The notes below the pieces were generated by a model that was given only the letters and a program-made list of their open reading frames with translations, searched no databases and had not been told where the DNA came from. A DNA stretch of 64,000 nucleotides, from positions 2,727,106 through 2,791,105 of the forward strand of contig CM055098.1 of NCBI GenBank assembly GCA_029204225.1, read 5' to 3'. Below are positions 11,109 to 23,900 of this stretch, in pieces (position 1 is the stretch's first letter; each line of letters opens with the position of its first letter). The stretch comes from Diphasiastrum complanatum (lineage: Eukaryota > Streptophyta > Lycopodiopsida > Lycopodiales > Lycopodiaceae). The position numbers and the translations under genes are program-made.

Positions 11109-14100
11109 ATGGTGCAATCCGACCTTTCCGGTCTGTGGGACGAGGTAGACATTGTCAGGCGGGTTGCCGACAAGTCCAACAAGACCGGACAAAAGATCGT
11201 GCGCTGCCGATACTGTCTCGTCGAATTTGCTGCATCCCTCACTCGCCTTAAAGGCCATCTACTCAGTGCACGCGCCAAAAATGGTGCCACCTTGAATGCT
11301 GCCTTTTGCGGCAGCATGACCGTCCCCGACAGGCAACGACTACTGGACACCTATGGGCCGCGGCTCGTGGCGGGGGAGAACACCATTTCGGAGGGCATTC
11401 TCTGATTTTGCACCGCTCCTTATGTGGCTGACCCAGAGTTGCTGCCTGCTTGGCTGGCACGCACGAGGAGAGGGAGTGCATCCTCGTCCAGTCCCTTTGC
11501 CCCTCATCCCCCTCAGATAGTTCCGCCTCACGCACCCCATCTGCTCAGATTCCGGTGGATTCCGTCCCATCGCGTCCGCCAGTTGCTAGTGTGGTTCCAC
11601 CTCCACGTCCTGTTGCTCGCACACCCTCGGTTTACGACTTTCTCATGGACTCTCCGCCACCCGAGCAGGCCCAGGATGCTACTGCTGAGGCCTTCGAGGA
11701 TGTGGAAGAGATCCCTTCTTCCTTCCCTTCCCATTCGGATGACCTCCTCAACCAGCAGTTTTCGTACCCCATGCCAGATGTTGCCCCTCCACCAGTGCAC
11801 CCCACCTATGCTGCTGCACCCATCCCTGCCAGTGCATCCCACTCTCCCCATTCCACGTCTACAGCCGATGCATCCACCAGTGCCCAACCTGTCGCGTCAT
11901 CATCCATTCCCGTCACGGTTGGTGCACCGTGCTGGAGGTCCACCACCCGTTGCCCACCAGGTAGAGCCCTTGTGCAGCAGACCATTCGTGGCGCGCATCA
12001 GCCACACATGGACAGAGAGGCCACACAGGTCGTGGCCAGTTTGATTTACGAGCTGAACCTACCTTTTGCCATCATCGATTCTGAGCCCTTCAGAAGGGCA
12101 TTCCGCCTTGCACAGTCTGTCAGCCCTGGCTGTAGAGTCCGTGGTTCGGAGGTTGTCCGCACACACATGCTGAGAGATAGGGTTGAGTCCTTGTCTAGAG
12201 AGATGGAGCCTCTACGCCGCCACTAAGCCACATATGGATGTAGCATCATGTCCGATTGCTAGACTGATGTCAGGAGGAGGCCGATCCTCAACATCTTGGT
12301 CTCCAGCTGCATGGGTACACAGTTTTTGAGAGCCGTGGATTGCAGTAGGGGGGGGAGAGTCATATCTGCAGATTTCATGTACGGTGACGGACAATGCCAC
12401 CAACTGTGTTCAGATGGGTGTCCTACTAGAGGCCGAGTTCCCTCACATCGTCCATACCCCCTGTGCGGCGCACGTCATAGACCTTCTCATGGGGGACATA
12501 GGTGCACTTCCCTGGGTTAGAGCCATCGTTCGTGAGGCCCTCTTCCTGTTGACTTTTGTCACCAGAAAGAGGCGTGTTCTTGCCATGTTCCGGGTGTTCA
12601 GCCATCTGGACCTCCGTAAGCCAGCCCCCACACGCTTTGCATTTGACTTGGTGGTCATCGACCGTCTGATCAGGTGTAGGGCGCAGCTTCTACAGATGGT
12701 TGCTAGTGATCTTTGGTGTGCCAATACGTTTCAGCACACTGAGGATGGGGAGCATTTTTCTTCCACGGTGAGGGGAGACCAGTTCTGGAGGTATGCACAG
12801 ACATTGTCAGGACTGCTTCGACCACTCTACATTGTGCTCCACATGGCTGACAGCGAGGGGTTGACACTTGGACTTGTATATGAGCTCATGAACCAGATTG
12901 GACAGTTCCTGCAGCTGCCCATCTTGCAGCCAGAGAGGTAAGAAGTATAGTAATGTAATTGGCCTTTATCTTTTTAGTAATTGCTAGTTTGTTTTTTTGT
13001 CAGTGTTAAGTTTTTTCGTAATGCCCTAAACCACATGCCTCTCACCTGCAAGATGACAGAGCTGAAGTTCATATGGGAGACACGGTGGAACTACTTTCAC
13101 AGGAGTATCCACAGCGTTGCACACATGCTGCATCCCCTCTTCCTCTCTCCAACACAGATCACAGACAGGGAGCTCGAGGCCGATTGGCTTCAGTACATTC
13201 ACAGGGTGGGTCTCCGCATAGGTTTGGATCCTATCAGGCTCATGGAGGAGCTCGCTGCATTTCGTTTCGGCATGGGCACACGGCTGCTCAGGATCCAGAG
13301 AGGAGGCAGCTCCCTATTACCTGGTGGACCATGTTCGTTAGCACCTATCCATCCATACAGCGTCTTGCACTGCGTGTCTTTTCTCAGGTATGCATCTCAT
13401 TTCATCCTCCATTGCTGTGTTTTGTTGACCTTCCACCCGTGCACATGTGCTGAAGCATTTCATTGCACGTACCACAGGACTGCGCTGCCTCCGTGTGTGA
13501 GCATAATTGGAGCACATGGGCACTGATTCACACGAGGAGAAGAAACCGGTTGTCAGTGAGTCAGTTGGAGCGGTTGGTGTTCTGTAGCACCAACGCACGC
13601 CTCGCCAGGAGACTTTTCGACCTTTACGAGCGCATTGCAGTTGATTAGCTATTCTCACATAGCATGTTGGTTGACTCCTAGTCCGTTGGTTTCATTTCTT
13701 CATAAAGTTGTCTCTCTGACATGCAAATTTTAAACCTTGCAGACGAAGATATTTGATTTGGAGCGCCAGGTTGACTTGCCTACAGACAATACCCATCCCA
13801 TGCCTGCAGATGACCTGGGCACACAGTTGATGGCAGAGAGAGAGAGGGAGCTTGCCGAGATGAGAGAGAGAGAGCTTGGGCTTGAGCACAGAGAGCCCCC
13901 ATTGTATGAGGCAGATGAGTTAGTGTTAGAGGATGAGCCCATTCGGGTTGTGTTTGCCAGATCAGAGAGGGATGAGGCGGATGATACAGGTGCAGGGCAC
14001 ACGCCACGGGCAGGGGTCACAAGTGCATCACGTGGCAGAGGTGGGACACATGGCACAGGTTATACCGGGAGATAGGCAGGGCACATAGGGGGGGCCAATG

Positions 14101-15160
14101 GCATACCTACCTATGCCGACATGATAGAGGAGGCTCTTGATAGAGGGCAGAGTGATTTAGATGTCGATCCGGCAGATGTTTGGATGCGTGCAGTACAGAG
14201 TCATGGCCGTTACTACGACAACACACCAGAGGAGGAGAGGCCCAGCAGATGCCGAGTGTCAGGGCGCCCCCATCATCTCTTGCCAGCATGCCATACACAG
14301 AGTCCCAGCCAGAGCAGCTGCATGAGGTGCCTACAATTCCTCCAGCTCCTCAGAGGGTGTATGTGCGTCGCACAGCTCCTCCAGTGCCACCGATGCCATC
14401 TAGGCCTACAGCCCCTCCATCGTCGTCCACTTCTGCAGCACCAGGTCTCCATGGCAGGCCACCATCTGTGCCAAGGTTTTCTCTCGCAGCGCCCACATCC
14501 ACAGTGGCTCCTCCAGCTGCTCCTCTAGTGGCAGCACCCACTCCACATCCTCATCCTTTGGCAGCACCCACTCCACTGGCTCCCCCTTTGGCAGCACCCA
14601 GGATGTACCAATACCGGCCACCGCAGCGCCCCTTTCAGTACATATCGCCGTTGTACTCGCCTCCTGCACAGCCAGTTTCTCCACCTGCAGCAGCCCCACG
14701 GGCACACACTCCACGAGCTCATCCTCCTCGCTCAGGTGCACAGGGAGTTCCCTCTTTTGCTTCCCTATCCCAGCCGGCCTCAGCTTGGGCCCAGCCTAGC
14801 CAGCCAGGTGATTTGCATGGGGGTGACGAGGCATTGACAGCTCCTCTTGTCCGCAAGAAACCAGGAAGGCCCAAGGGTGCACCGAACAAGAAAAGCAAGG
14901 CATAGAAACTGCCAGGGAGGAGAGGACGACCACGTAAGGCATCCTCATCCTCCCAATCTGCCTCCGCATCAGCTCCCAAGCAAGCTAAACCAACAACACC
15001 TGCACCAACTGGCCGTGATACTGCACATCTACCTGTACTCCTCCTCCTCGGATACACAGCCCATGCCAGTTCCAGACAGACAGAGATATCGGCTGCGAGA
15101 GTCAGCTCGGGGCCCTGAGTTGTCTCCAGAGCATTCATCTGAGTCAGAGCCAGAGCATTG
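11109..15160 (+). pseudogene. hAT transposase with AT-hook tail, copy B (inactive)
   Basis: It starts MVQSDLSGLWDEVDIVRR, with a BED-like finger (CRYCLVEFAASLTRLKGHL), a Pro-rich linker, the DUF659/RNase-H core and, after an intron from about 12940, the dimerisation exons. ITWWTMFVSTYPSIQRLALR spans 13320-13380, and the exon at about 13481 holds CEHNWSTWALIH. A last large exon from 13741 adds a charged segment, a long Pro/Ala-rich stretch and two AT-hook-like motifs (KKPGRPKG near 14860, RRGRPRKA near 14920). Against copy C it has a TGA near 11403, a stop in place of the Trp after the first catalytic Asp (about 12260), a loss between that point and VTDNATNC, and frame changes in the tail. Confidence 0.8.
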
Positions 15161-15688
15161 ATTGTGGCTCTGTTGTTTTAGTTTCAATAGTTTGTCTCTA
15201 GCAGACAGTCTACCATTGTACTCAGATGATTTTTCACATTATATACAGTGTTTGGCCTACATTATTTGATGCACATTGTGCGTATGTCACTCTGTACATG
15301 TGATGCTGTATTTTCAATTTTATGTCGAATTCTATGTGCGTGTGTGAATCCTTTTTTCATTTAATTTCATTTGAAGTGAATGCTAGCTTCACATATATGC
15401 ACCTACATCATGAGCACAACAATCACCCCTACACCCCAAACGACATTTCATAAACACATGTAATACATCTGCATTTAAAAAAATTACAGAGATTGCATCT
15501 TACATGACCAGGCTCGCGTTGCACAAAAAACAACTATGTATATATTCAACCGTTGTATCAAGATAACATCACATATACTGTCACTTTTTTAAGTAGCCAT
15601 CTAGTTATTTGCTGCACCATAAATTGCCAAAAACTACATAGCAACAGTCCGCCACATACGGCTGGACCTTATCTATTCTAAACATCCC

Positions 15689-16096
15689 TCACTGATCCTC
15701 CACCGACTCCTCGCCCTCGTCTGGTGCATTGTTTTGTCGCTCTTGCTCTGCCTCCCGGTTAGCCCGAGCTGCCTCCTGGTTATCCCGACGTCTGGCCGCC
15801 CTTTCCCTGACCATGATGAGCTGCCGTCGTGTGAAATTCATTTTGATCTGCTCATCCAGATCCAGCTCGACAGCGGGGACAGGATCCACAGCGGGGGCGG
15901 GTGGCTCCAGTTCCGGATTTCTCTGTCGAGTCTGTCGCAGCATTTCTCGGATATTTGCCTCTTGCTTCCGATGTCTCTCGTTGTGCCTTCGGATATCTTC
16001 CTCAAGCTTCCTCCTGGCTTCGCCCTCGGGCTTCGGTGGTATGCGCTCTGCCATCTCGATCGACCATCTCCTGACAGCACCTTGGTCCTTGAACAC
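15689..16096 (-). CDS. Small charged coiled-coil ORF inside hAT copy B
   Basis: 135 codons on the strand opposite the transposase, converging with it. The likely start is 16096 or the in-frame Met at 16054 (MAERIPPKPEGEARRKLEED). The protein is rich in Arg, Glu and Gln, with long helix-forming heptad-like segments (EEDIRRHNERHRKQEANIRE; RERAARRRDNQEAARANREA) around a Pro-rich centre and an acidic C-terminus. No known domain is recognised. It has no introns and is uninterrupted although the neighbouring transposase is broken. It could be an accessory protein of this hAT family, or a chance frame in GC-rich sequence. Confidence 0.45.
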   Translation of the reverse strand: MFKDQGAVRRWSIEMAERIPPKPEGEARRKLEEDIRRHNERHRKQEANIREMLRQTRQRNPELEPPAPAVDPVPAVELDLDEQIKMNFTRRQLIMVRERAARRRDNQEAARANREAEQERQNNAPDEGEESVEDQ

Positions 16097-16264
16097 CCTC
16101 TCACAGCACCCTGGCTCTCAAACAGCCTCTCATCGGCTCTCGCTTGCTCTCTCACTGTCTATCACTAGCTCTCTCACGGCCTCTGAAAATGCCGACCACA
16201 ATGGCATTGTGAGTGCCTATTTATCCCCACAGCCTGATCGGCCATGTGTATCCCCATCATCCAT

Positions 16265-16463
16265 CCATGTGCCTCTGTACCTGCCCCAATGTGATGCTCC
16301 TCCCATGTGTTGGTCTCCCATTGGCCCCATGGTTTGCTCACCCACAATGCCCATGTGCCTCTGTACCTGCCCCCATGTGATGCTCCCCCCCTCTGTTGGT
16401 CTCCCATTGGCCCCATGGTCTGCTCACCCACAGTGCCCATGTGCCACTGCACCAGTCCCCTGC
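16265..16463. repeat. 86-bp tandem repeat, 2.3 copies
   Basis: Units begin CCATGTGCCTCTGTACC at 16265 and 16351, and a diverged partial unit begins at 16437. It lies inside hAT copy B between the minus-strand ORF and the right terminus, so it probably covers that ORF's upstream region. Confidence 0.8.
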
Positions 16464-17056
16464 ACCATGTACTGTACCCTTTTTTTTTACACCCAGTACC
16501 CCTTTTTTTTCCATTTTTTTGTCCTTTTTTGGTAAGTAATAGACAAAAAGAAATTATTAAATATATTAAAAAAATTAAAAAATGGTACTGCGGTTCTCAG
16601 GGCGGTACCGTACCGGCGGTACCACTGATATGGTACCGGCAGTACCATACCAGCGGTACCAGGGGGTACTATGATATATATATATCATAGGTCCCGCGGT
16701 ACTAGGTACCGCGGGACCGTACTGGTACTGTGGTACCATGATGGTACCGCGGTACCATAATATATTAATATAATTAATATTTAATATTTTTTCAAATTTT
16801 TTTAAACCTAATCTACCCGCCCCCCTCGCTTCTTCTCTCCCATTTTTTTTCCAGCCATCGTTGCCCTGCCTTCGCTACTGGTTTTGCTGCCCTGCCTTCC
16901 CTTCCTTGCGTCTGATTTGCATCGCCCTTCGCCCACAGACCGCCCTGCCTTGCATCTAATTTGCAAGAACCTGCCTTCGTCCATTTTCAGCGTCTCTCAC
17001 ACAGTGTACCCTGCTGTTTTTTTTCCAGTGTTTTGTCCTTAGTTTGCTCCATCGCA

Positions 17057-19458
17057 ATGGTGCAATCCGACCTTTCCGGTCTGTGGGACGAGGTAGACAT
17101 TGTCAGGCGGGTTGCCGACAAGGCCAACAAGACCGGTCAGAAGATCGTGCACTGCCGATACTGTCTTGTCGAGTTTGCTGCATCCCTTACTCGTCTTAAA
17201 GGCCATCTGCTCGGTGCACGCGCCAAAAATCGTGCCACCTTGAATGTTGCCCCTTGTGGCAGCATGACCGTCCCCGACAGGCAGCGACTACTAGACACCT
17301 ACGGGCCGCGGCTCGTGGCAGGGGAGAACACCATTTCGGAGGGCATTCTCCGATTTTACACCGCTCCTTATGTGGCTGACCTAGAGTTGCTGCCTGCTTG
17401 GCTGGCACGCACGAGGAGAGGGAGTGCATCCTCCTCCGGTCCCTTTGCCCCTCATCCCCCTCAGACAGTTCTGCCTCACGCACCCCCATCTGCTCAGATT
17501 CCGGTGGATCCCGTCCCATCGTGTCCGCCAGTTGCCACTGTGGTTCCACCACCACCCACTGTTGCTCGCACTCCACCAGTCTACGACTTTCTCATGGACT
17601 CTCCGCCACCCGAGCAGGCCCAGGATGCTACTGGGCGGGCTTTCGAGGATGTGGAAGAGATCCCTTCTTCCTTCCCTTCCCATCCGGATGATCTCCTCAG
17701 CCAGCAGTTTTCGTACCCCATGCCAGATGTTGCCCCTCCACCAGTGCACCCCACCTATGCTGCTGCACCCATCCCTGCCAATGCATCCCACTCTCCCCAT
17801 TCCACGTCTAAAGCCGATGCATCCACCAGTGCCCAGCCTGTCTCGTCATCGTCCATTCCCGTCACGGTTGGTGCACCGTGCTGGAGGTCTACCACCCGTC
17901 GCCCACCAGGGAGAGCCCTTGTGCAGCAGACCATTCGCGGCGCGCATCAACCGCACATGGACAGAGAGGCCACACAGGCCGTGGCCAGTCTGATTTACGA
18001 GCTGAACCTACCCTTTGCCATCACCGACTCTGAGCCCTTCAGAAGGGCCTTCCGCCTTGCACAGTCTGTCAGCCCTAGCTGGAGAGTCCCTAGTTCAGAG
18101 GTTGTCCGCACACACATGCTGAGGGATAGGGTTGAGTCCTTGTCTAGAGAGATGGAGTCTCTACGTCGGCACTGGGCCACTTACGGTTGCAGCATCATGT
18201 CCGATGGCTGGACTGATGTCAGGAGGAGGCCGATCCTCAACATACTGGTCTCCAGCTGCATGGGCACACAGTTTTTGAGGGCAGTGGATTGCAGCAGGGG
18301 GGGGAGAGTCATATCTGCAGAGTTCATGTTTGATGTCATCAGGTCTTCCATCCTAGCCATAGGCCCACAGCAAGTCGTCACGGTGGTGACGGACAATGCC
18401 ACGAATTGCATTCAGATGGGTGTGCTGCTAGAGACCGAGTTCCCTAATATTTTTCATACCCCCTATGCAGCCCACGACATAGACCCTCTGATGGGGGACA
18501 TTGGAGCACTTCCCTGGGTTAGAGCCATCGTCCGGGAGGCCCTCTTCCTGGTGACTTTTGTCACCAGAAAGAGGCGTGTTCTTGCCATGTTCCGGGTGTT
18601 CAGCCATCTGGACCTCCGTAAGCCAGCCCTCACACGCTTTGCATTCGACTTGGTGGTCATCGATCGTTTGATCAGGTGTAGGGCGCAGCTTCTACAGATG
18701 GTTGCCAGTGATCTTTGGGGTGCCAGTACGTTTCCGCACACTGAGGATGAGGAGCACTTTTCTTCCACGGTGAGGGGAGACCAGTTCTGGAGGGATGCAC
18801 AGACATTGTCAGTACTGCTTCGACCACTCAACATTGTGCTCCGCATGGCTAACAACGAGGGGTCATTACTTGGACTGGTGTACGAGCTCATTGACCGGAT
18901 TGGACAGTTCCTGCAGCTGCCCATCTTGCTGCCAGAGAGGTAAGCGGTACAGTGTTGTAATTGACCTTTATCTTTTCAGTACTTGCTAGTTTGTTTTTCT
19001 GTCAATGTTAAGTTTTTTCGTAATGCCCTAAACCACATGCCCCTCACCTGCAGGATGACAGGACTGAAGTTCATATGGGAGACGCGGTGGAACTACTTCC
19101 ACAGGAGTATCCACAACGTTGCACACATGCTGCATCCCCTCTTCCTCTCTCCGACACAAATCGACCCATCTATACAGCGTCTTGCACTGCGTGTCCTTTC
19201 TCAGGTATGCATCTCATTTTATCCTCCATTTTTGTATTTCGTTGAAGTTCCACCTCTGCCACAATGTGCTGAAGTATTTCAATGCACGCACCACAGGACT
19301 GTGTCGCCTCCGTGTGTGAGCGTAATTGGAGCACATGGGCACTCATTCACATGAGGAGAAGAAACCGGTTGTCAGTGAGTCAATTGGAGCGGTTGGTGTT
19401 CTGTAGCACCAATGCACGTCTCGCCAGGAGACTTCCGACCATTACGAGCGCATTGTAG
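17057..19458 (+). CDS. hAT transposase, copy C, N-terminal and catalytic exons
   Basis: The best-preserved copy. Exon 1 (17057-18939) is open for 627 codons: BED-like finger (CRYCLVEFAASLTRLKGHLL), Pro/Ser-rich linker, DUF659 and RNase-H core with SIMSDGWTDVRRRPILNIL and VVTDNATNC carrying the two Asp residues. GTAAGC donor at 18940; exon 2 (19054-19204) continues in frame with LKFIWETRWNYFHRSIHN and ends RLALRVLSQ; exon 3 begins at 19297 with VCERNWSTWALIH (catalytic Glu). Exon 2 lacks about 160 bp present in copy B (TDRELEADWLQYIHRVGLR onward), removing the segment before the dimerisation helix. A 2-base loss near 19438 shifts exon 3 to a stop at 19456-19458. It would not give normal transposase. 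Confidence 0.8.
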
Positions 19459-19538
19459 GTGATAAGCTAATCTTTCATAGCATGTTGGTTGACTCCTGGT
19501 ATGTTGGTTTCATTTCTTGATAAAGTTGTCTCTCTGAC

Positions 19539-20401
19539 TGTTGAAAATTGTCACTTCTCACTTGACATTGGTTCATGTAAATATTGATCAAACATTAGAA
19601 TATGTTGATGATATGATTTCACACGTGTGGAGCCTGTTCCCACGTGTGAAAGGATGTACTTTTCATGTTTGTATATATCCAAATTGATTTTGTATCATTC
19701 TAGTTAGTGTGAACATGAAATGACTAGTTTTTAGTCAACTTGACTAGTCACCTACAAATTAGCTTTTCCTTGCATGTGCATGAGTAAATGCTCCCACATG
19801 GCAAGTGGATGTTCACACGTGTGTATAGAGTACTAGAAGATAAGAGTTGACCATTTTCCTTAGATCCTATTTTGTAGGGAATATTCCTATATTCTAGGAG
19901 ACTAGCTTTTTGGATTTTAGTCATATTCTAGAAGGTCAACTATTGGATAAGGATCAAGGATGGATAAAATGGATAGATCTGAGTGATGTGGCACTCTTCA
20001 CACGTGTGAAGGCCTGCTGGACTGTACCAGACTCATGGATGTACTTGATCCATAAAAGGATCATCATTTTGCTAAGAAAATTGATGAGACTTTTGCACTT
20101 TACACTTTTGTGAGATTTTTAGTCATTTGTCTTGTGATTTTTATGCATGATTGCTATCTAGTATCATTGTACTTGTTGTTTCAGGTGCAGGCCGTACAGT
20201 GGACAGTACTCCACACGTGTGAAGCCGCTCTCACTAAAAAAATGATGTGTTGATCCATTGCTCTTGCTTAAATCCAAGTGTAGTGAATCTAGATCAAGAT
20301 CTAATGTGTAGAACTTGATAGATTCATTGATTAAGCAACCAATAACTCTCTATGATTGTAAAGTACAATCATTATTGTCCTAAAAACTGTAAAATTTATC
20401 A
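19539..20401 (+). repeat. 5' LTR of the Copia element (863 bp)
   Basis: It begins TGTTGAAAATTG and ends TTTATCA, the usual TG...CA. It carries five ACGTG-centred palindrome copies at 19618, 19640, 19812, 19997 (perfect TTCACACGTGTGAA) and 20211. Confidence 0.93.
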
Positions 20402-20413
20402 TGGTATCAGAGC
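20402..20413 (+). promoter_or_regulatory. Primer-binding site, initiator Met tRNA type
   Basis: TGGTATCAGAGC directly follows the 5' LTR, the usual Copia complement to the 3' end of initiator Met tRNA. A further palindrome copy (TTTTCACACGTGTGAAA, 20561-20577) lies in the leader before gag. Confidence 0.92.
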
Positions 20414-20996
20414 TAAGTAAGAGAGTGATCATTGAATCATAAATCTTGTAAAGATCATTGGCAAAATTTGTTTTTTGGCCAATACTAGTGAGGGCGAGTT
20501 CTTCTAGAGTGATAGCTTGTAATCATTTGGATAAAAACGACTTGGAGGCTCTGTATGTACTTTTCACACGTGTGAAACCGTACAGCAACTTTCAATTCAA
20601 GTTACTTTGTGTTTGTTGGTCCCAAAATCACAATACTAGTTCATTTTTTGTGCTTTTTGAAGCATAGTATTGATCTAGATTCATTCTAACTAATGCCTAT
20701 GACCAAATAGTGTTTTGGATCATTGAAGCATTTCTTTTTAGAGTCTAAGATCAGATCTTAAGAGGCTGATTTGTTCAGATCCTTAGTTGAAGTGAAATCT
20801 CTAAGAAAAGTGTAAAGCAATTTTTTTGTGAGAGTGAAAGCTAGAAATTTTTGGTAAGATCTTTGAGTATCATTCAAGCTTGTGTGCTAGTTTGATAGAG
20901 ACAAGCCTATAGGCATTCTAGTAAGCTTTAGGCCTTTTCATAGATCTTTTAAAATTCAAAAATCTTTGTGATTTTTAAAAGAGCATTCATTCTAAA

Positions 20997-23900
20997 ATGT
21001 CATCCATGGGTGGATATTTGATGGAATCAAGTGAGAGACTCACTTCCACAAATTATTCCATTTGGAAAGTGAGAATGGAATCACTCCTAATGATCCATGA
21101 TTTATATGACATAGTTCAAGGAGTAGAGGAAGAGCCTCAAACTTCCCAAGAACAAGCCAAGAAGAGAGCAAGATTAGCTCTACATTGCATAAAGTTAGAT
21201 GTATGCAATGACCTCTTGAAAGAGGTGTCTTCTTGTACCTCATCCAAAGAGGCTTGGGATTCATTAAAGAGCATTTATGAATCCAACAGTACTTCAAGAA
21301 TCCTCATGCTAAGAAATCAAGTTTTCCAAAGCATGAAAGGAAGTGGAGAGAGTGGACAAGAGTATGTTCTTAGGATCAAATCTCTTAACAAGGAGTTAAG
21401 TGCAATAGGATAGAAGATCCAAGATCAAGAACTAGTACAAATCATTTTGAATGGTCTAAGTGATGAGTTTACCAACTTAGTCCAATCATTTGCCATTCAA
21501 GACTCTCTTCCATCCATTGAAAAGTTGCACAATGTTCTTGTGGCCGAGGAGAGTAGGCTTCTACACCTCAAGACAAGAATGGATAGCATGTCACTTAATG
21601 GAGGAGAGGAGAAAGCTAACTTTACATCTAAAGGCAAGAAAAAGCAAAATCCATTCAAGAAAAATCAAGGCAAGGAGGCCGAGATGAAGAATGGAGGATC
21701 TACCTCCAAAGGCAAAGTGAAGAACAAGGCAAAACTAAAGTGTTTCTTTTGTGGAAAGAAAGGACACTTTGCCTCAGAATGCTACTTGAAGAAGAATTAA
21801 CAAGCCAAAGGAAATCAAGGGAACATTGCTCAAGAGAGAGAATATGAGGATGGATTCAACACATCCTTAATGGTTGCATCTACACCAACTTCAAGTCAAG
21901 ACACATGGTGGATAGATAGTGGGGCTAGTTCCCACATGTCCTTTAACAAGCATTATTTTTCTACTCTTCTATCTTGTAATGACTCTAAGAAGTCAATATA
22001 CACTGCTAGTGATCAAGCATGCAAGATAGATGGCATAGGATCTATACCTCTTTGTTTAGGCACATCTAAAAGGATAGATCTAGATAATGTTTTGTATGTT
22101 CCTACCATTTCAAGAAACTTGCTTAGTGTAGGACAATTAATGGACAATGGACTAGATGTACATTCCAAGAATGGAGTTTGTTCCATCTTGAAAAATGATA
22201 AGTGCATAGCTAGTGGCATTAAGCAAGGTAGACTTTTCAAGTTGGATGCTAATGTTGCAAGTGAAAGTGTGAACTTGGCTAGGGAGGAGCTAACTCAAGT
22301 GGAGCTTTGGCATAAGAGATTAGGCCATCCTAATCTTCAATCTATGGAGTCAATGGCAAGCAAGAAACTAGCTCTCGGCCTACCAAGAATTTTCAAGAAG
22401 TGTGGAAAAATGTGTGAGGCATGTGGCCTTGCAAAGTCACACAAATCTTCTTACAAGAAATCTTCATCAAGATCTCTCTCTCCCTTGGATCTCATACATT
22501 CTGATGTACATAGTTTTTCACATGCAAGTAATGGAGGTGCCTTGATGTATGTAACTTTTATAGATGATTGTACTAGATTCACATGGATTGAGTTACTATC
22601 AAAGAAAAGTCTTGTTTATGAAGCTTTCATTAAGTTCAAGTCTCTAGTAGAGAAACAACTTAGTACTTCTATCAAAGCACTAAGATGTGATAATGGAGGA
22701 GAGTACATCTCCAATTAAATGAAAGACTTTTGTGAGATCAATGGTATTAAGTTACAATACACTTGTTCTTACACCCCTCAACAAAATGGGGTGGCCGAGA
22801 GGAAAAATAGGAGTCTATGTGAGTGTGCAAAGTCCTTGAGGCTTGATGCATCACTTCCCATCTCATTTTGGAGAGAAGCCATAACATGTGCTAATTATGT
22901 GTAATAGACTTCCTAGTAATGCTCTAGATGGGATCTCACCTTATCAAGCCTTGTTTGATAAGAAACCCAATGTAAAAGATTTTAAGATCTTTGGATGTAC
23001 TTGTTATGTACACATTCCTTTGGAGACTAGAAGGAAAGAAGATGCTACCTCCTTCAAAGGAATCTTTGTTGGCTATGGAGAAAATAGCAAGGGATATAGG
23101 ATATATGATCCTACATCCAAGAAAGTAAAGGTAAGCAAGGATGTACTTTTTGATGAGTCACAATTTGCTAAGAGCTTGTCAAATGGATCTAACCCATTGT
23201 GCATTGAAGATCTTGACAAATCCGAGGAGGATCTTGACAAACCCGAGGAGGATCATGACAAACCCGAGGATGGAGATTTGGATCCGAGTCAAAAGGGGCC
23301 AAGAAGATCATCAAGGAGCAAGGCCGAGCCCTCAAGGCTTACCTATGTGGACAAGGGAAAGCAAAAGGAAGGCTCTACATCTTCTACCTCTTACTCCTTT
23401 TTAGCTACATTGATTGAAGAACCATCATCTTTTGAAGAAGCATGTAAATCTAAAGTTTGGAGAGATGCAATGCAAGTAGAGTATGATGCATTAGAAGAGA
23501 ATCATACTTGGAATCTTGTAAATCTTCCAAGAGGAAAGAAACCACTTGCATGTAAGTGGATTTATAGAATTAAGTACAATCAAGATGGATCTATTAGTAA
23601 ATACAAAGCTAGGCTTGTTGCTAAGGGATTTCTTCAAATAAAAGGATTGGATTATGAAGAAACATTTGCACCTGTAGCTAAGCTTGTAACTATTAGATTA
23701 ATCATTTGCATTGCTACTTTGTTCAAATGGGATCTCTACCAAATGGATGTGACAAATGCCTTCTTGAATGGCTTCTTAGAAGAGGAAATCTACATGATGC
23801 AACTCGAGGGCTTCATCAAGGTTGGTAAGGAGCAAAAGGTGTGCTACTTAAGGAAGAGCCTATATGGCTTGAAGCAAGCACCTAGAGCTTGGTACTCTAG

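Larger units (their letters stand above)
10727..16673 (+). mobile_element. hAT DNA transposon, copy B (full length, both ends seen)
   Basis: The left end CATAGGTCCCGTGGTA and the right end, read inward CATAGTACCCCCTGGTA, are imperfect terminal inverted repeats. They are followed by GGTACC-rich subterminal repeats. An ATATATAT target duplication flanks it (10719-10726 and 16674-16681). At 5.95 kb it holds a plus-strand transposase, an opposite-strand small ORF and a short tandem repeat near its right end. Copy C starts only 12 bases beyond. Confidence 0.8.
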
